A stretch of 43,970 bases of DNA, taken from positions 1 to 43,970 of the forward strand of contig SLKT01000113.1 in NCBI GenBank assembly GCA_007134485.1, in the 5' to 3' direction. The notes beneath the pieces are model-generated. The model did not search any database, was not told the origin of the DNA, and worked only from the letters and a program-made list of their open reading frames with translations. Positions 43,797 to 43,970 of the stretch are shown here, piece after piece (within the stretch, counting starts at the first letter, position 1; each line of letters opens with the position of its first letter). Source of the DNA: Wenzhouxiangella sp. Its GTDB lineage: Bacteria > Pseudomonadota > Gammaproteobacteria > Xanthomonadales > Wenzhouxiangellaceae. A program made the translations under genes and the position numbers.

Positions 43797-43893
43797 CAGG
43801 TTTTTTGGTTTTCAGGGATAGATAGGCCATTTACCACAAGATCCGGCTTTCGCGGTAAAATAACGGTTTACCCCAATATCAAGTTTTTTCGGT

Positions 43894-43970
43894 CGGAGCG
43901 TAGCGCAGCCTGGTAGCGCACCACAATGGGGTTGTGGGGGTCGGAGGTTCGAATCCTCTCGCTCCGACCA
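43894..43970 (+). tRNA. tRNA-Pro(GGG)
   Basis: A complete 77-nt cloverleaf ends at the window edge: acceptor CGGAGCG/CGCTCCG, D-arm GCGC/GCGC, anticodon arm CCACA/TGTGG with loop ATGGGGT giving anticodon GGG (Pro), T-arm GGAGG-TTCGAAT-CCTCT, discriminator A and encoded CCA. A TAAAAT at 43856-43861 may belong to its promoter. Confidence 0.93.

Overview
The window is GC-rich bacterial chromosome from a gammaproteobacterium. The translation block thrS-infC-rpmI-rplT-pheS-pheT-ihfA-merR, the CsiV, TorF-porin and DUF4892/OmpA families and the NtrBC/GlnK-AmtB arrangement all fit that class. Gene density is very high, with many ATGA start/stop overlaps. Wenzhouxiangellaceae or a neighbouring lineage is my guess; no 16S gene is present to settle it.

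Region 1 (1-12.5 kb) is a long array on the minus strand and is mainly a copper/silver efflux locus. In transcription order it holds a CopL-like secreted metal-binding protein, the CusC/CusB/CusA tripartite pump, a membrane-anchored cytochrome c with a 92-residue tail that is almost half histidine, a DUF411 lipoprotein, a small PII-like protein and a CopA-type P1B ATPase. An AraC-type regulator, a small Cys-rich two-helix membrane protein and a methyltransferase follow. The methyltransferase runs into a doubtful partial ORF and a hairpin at the window edge. CopA and the pump would clear copper from cytoplasm and periplasm; CopL, DUF411 and the His-rich segments of CusB and the cytochrome look like periplasmic metal-binding parts.

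Region 2 (12.5-19.1 kb) carries an unknown membrane-anchored protein, an MFS transporter, CsiV and a DUF4892-OmpA protein. After these comes a divergent pair: a PLP-dependent Cys/Met lyase and an Lrp-family regulator, arranged like mdeA/mdeR. Region 3 (19.2-20.4 kb, plus strand) has a secreted Cys-containing protein of unknown family, a CsbD protein and an acidic lipoprotein. A close paralogue of the unknown protein lies at 31.4-32.1 kb.

Region 4 (20.4-25.5 kb) is a nitrogen-control unit. glnK-amtB and a TorF-type porin are read to the left from a sigma-54 promoter; ntrBC is read to the right. An NtrC-type palindrome lies between them. Region 5 (25.6-31.3 kb) has an acyltransferase, then a sulfide/persulfide detoxification set split into two divergent arms: a DUF442 phosphatase-like protein with a TauE exporter, and a persulfide-dioxygenase-like MBL enzyme with two YeeE/YedE subunits. 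A beta-propeller-like surface protein and a periplasmic DsrE protein follow.

Region 6 (32.2-43.97 kb) is housekeeping: mfd, tRNA-Val(GAC), a 580-base gene-free stretch full of inverted and heptad repeats, the thrS-to-merR block, a 30-bp-arm inverted repeat and tRNA-Pro(GGG). No CRISPR array, integrase, transposase or rRNA was seen. The most unusual items are the His-tailed cytochrome c, the PII-like protein in the copper operon, the paralogous unknown secreted pair, and a composite heptad repeat that occurs at two intergenic loci and, in part, inside cusA.
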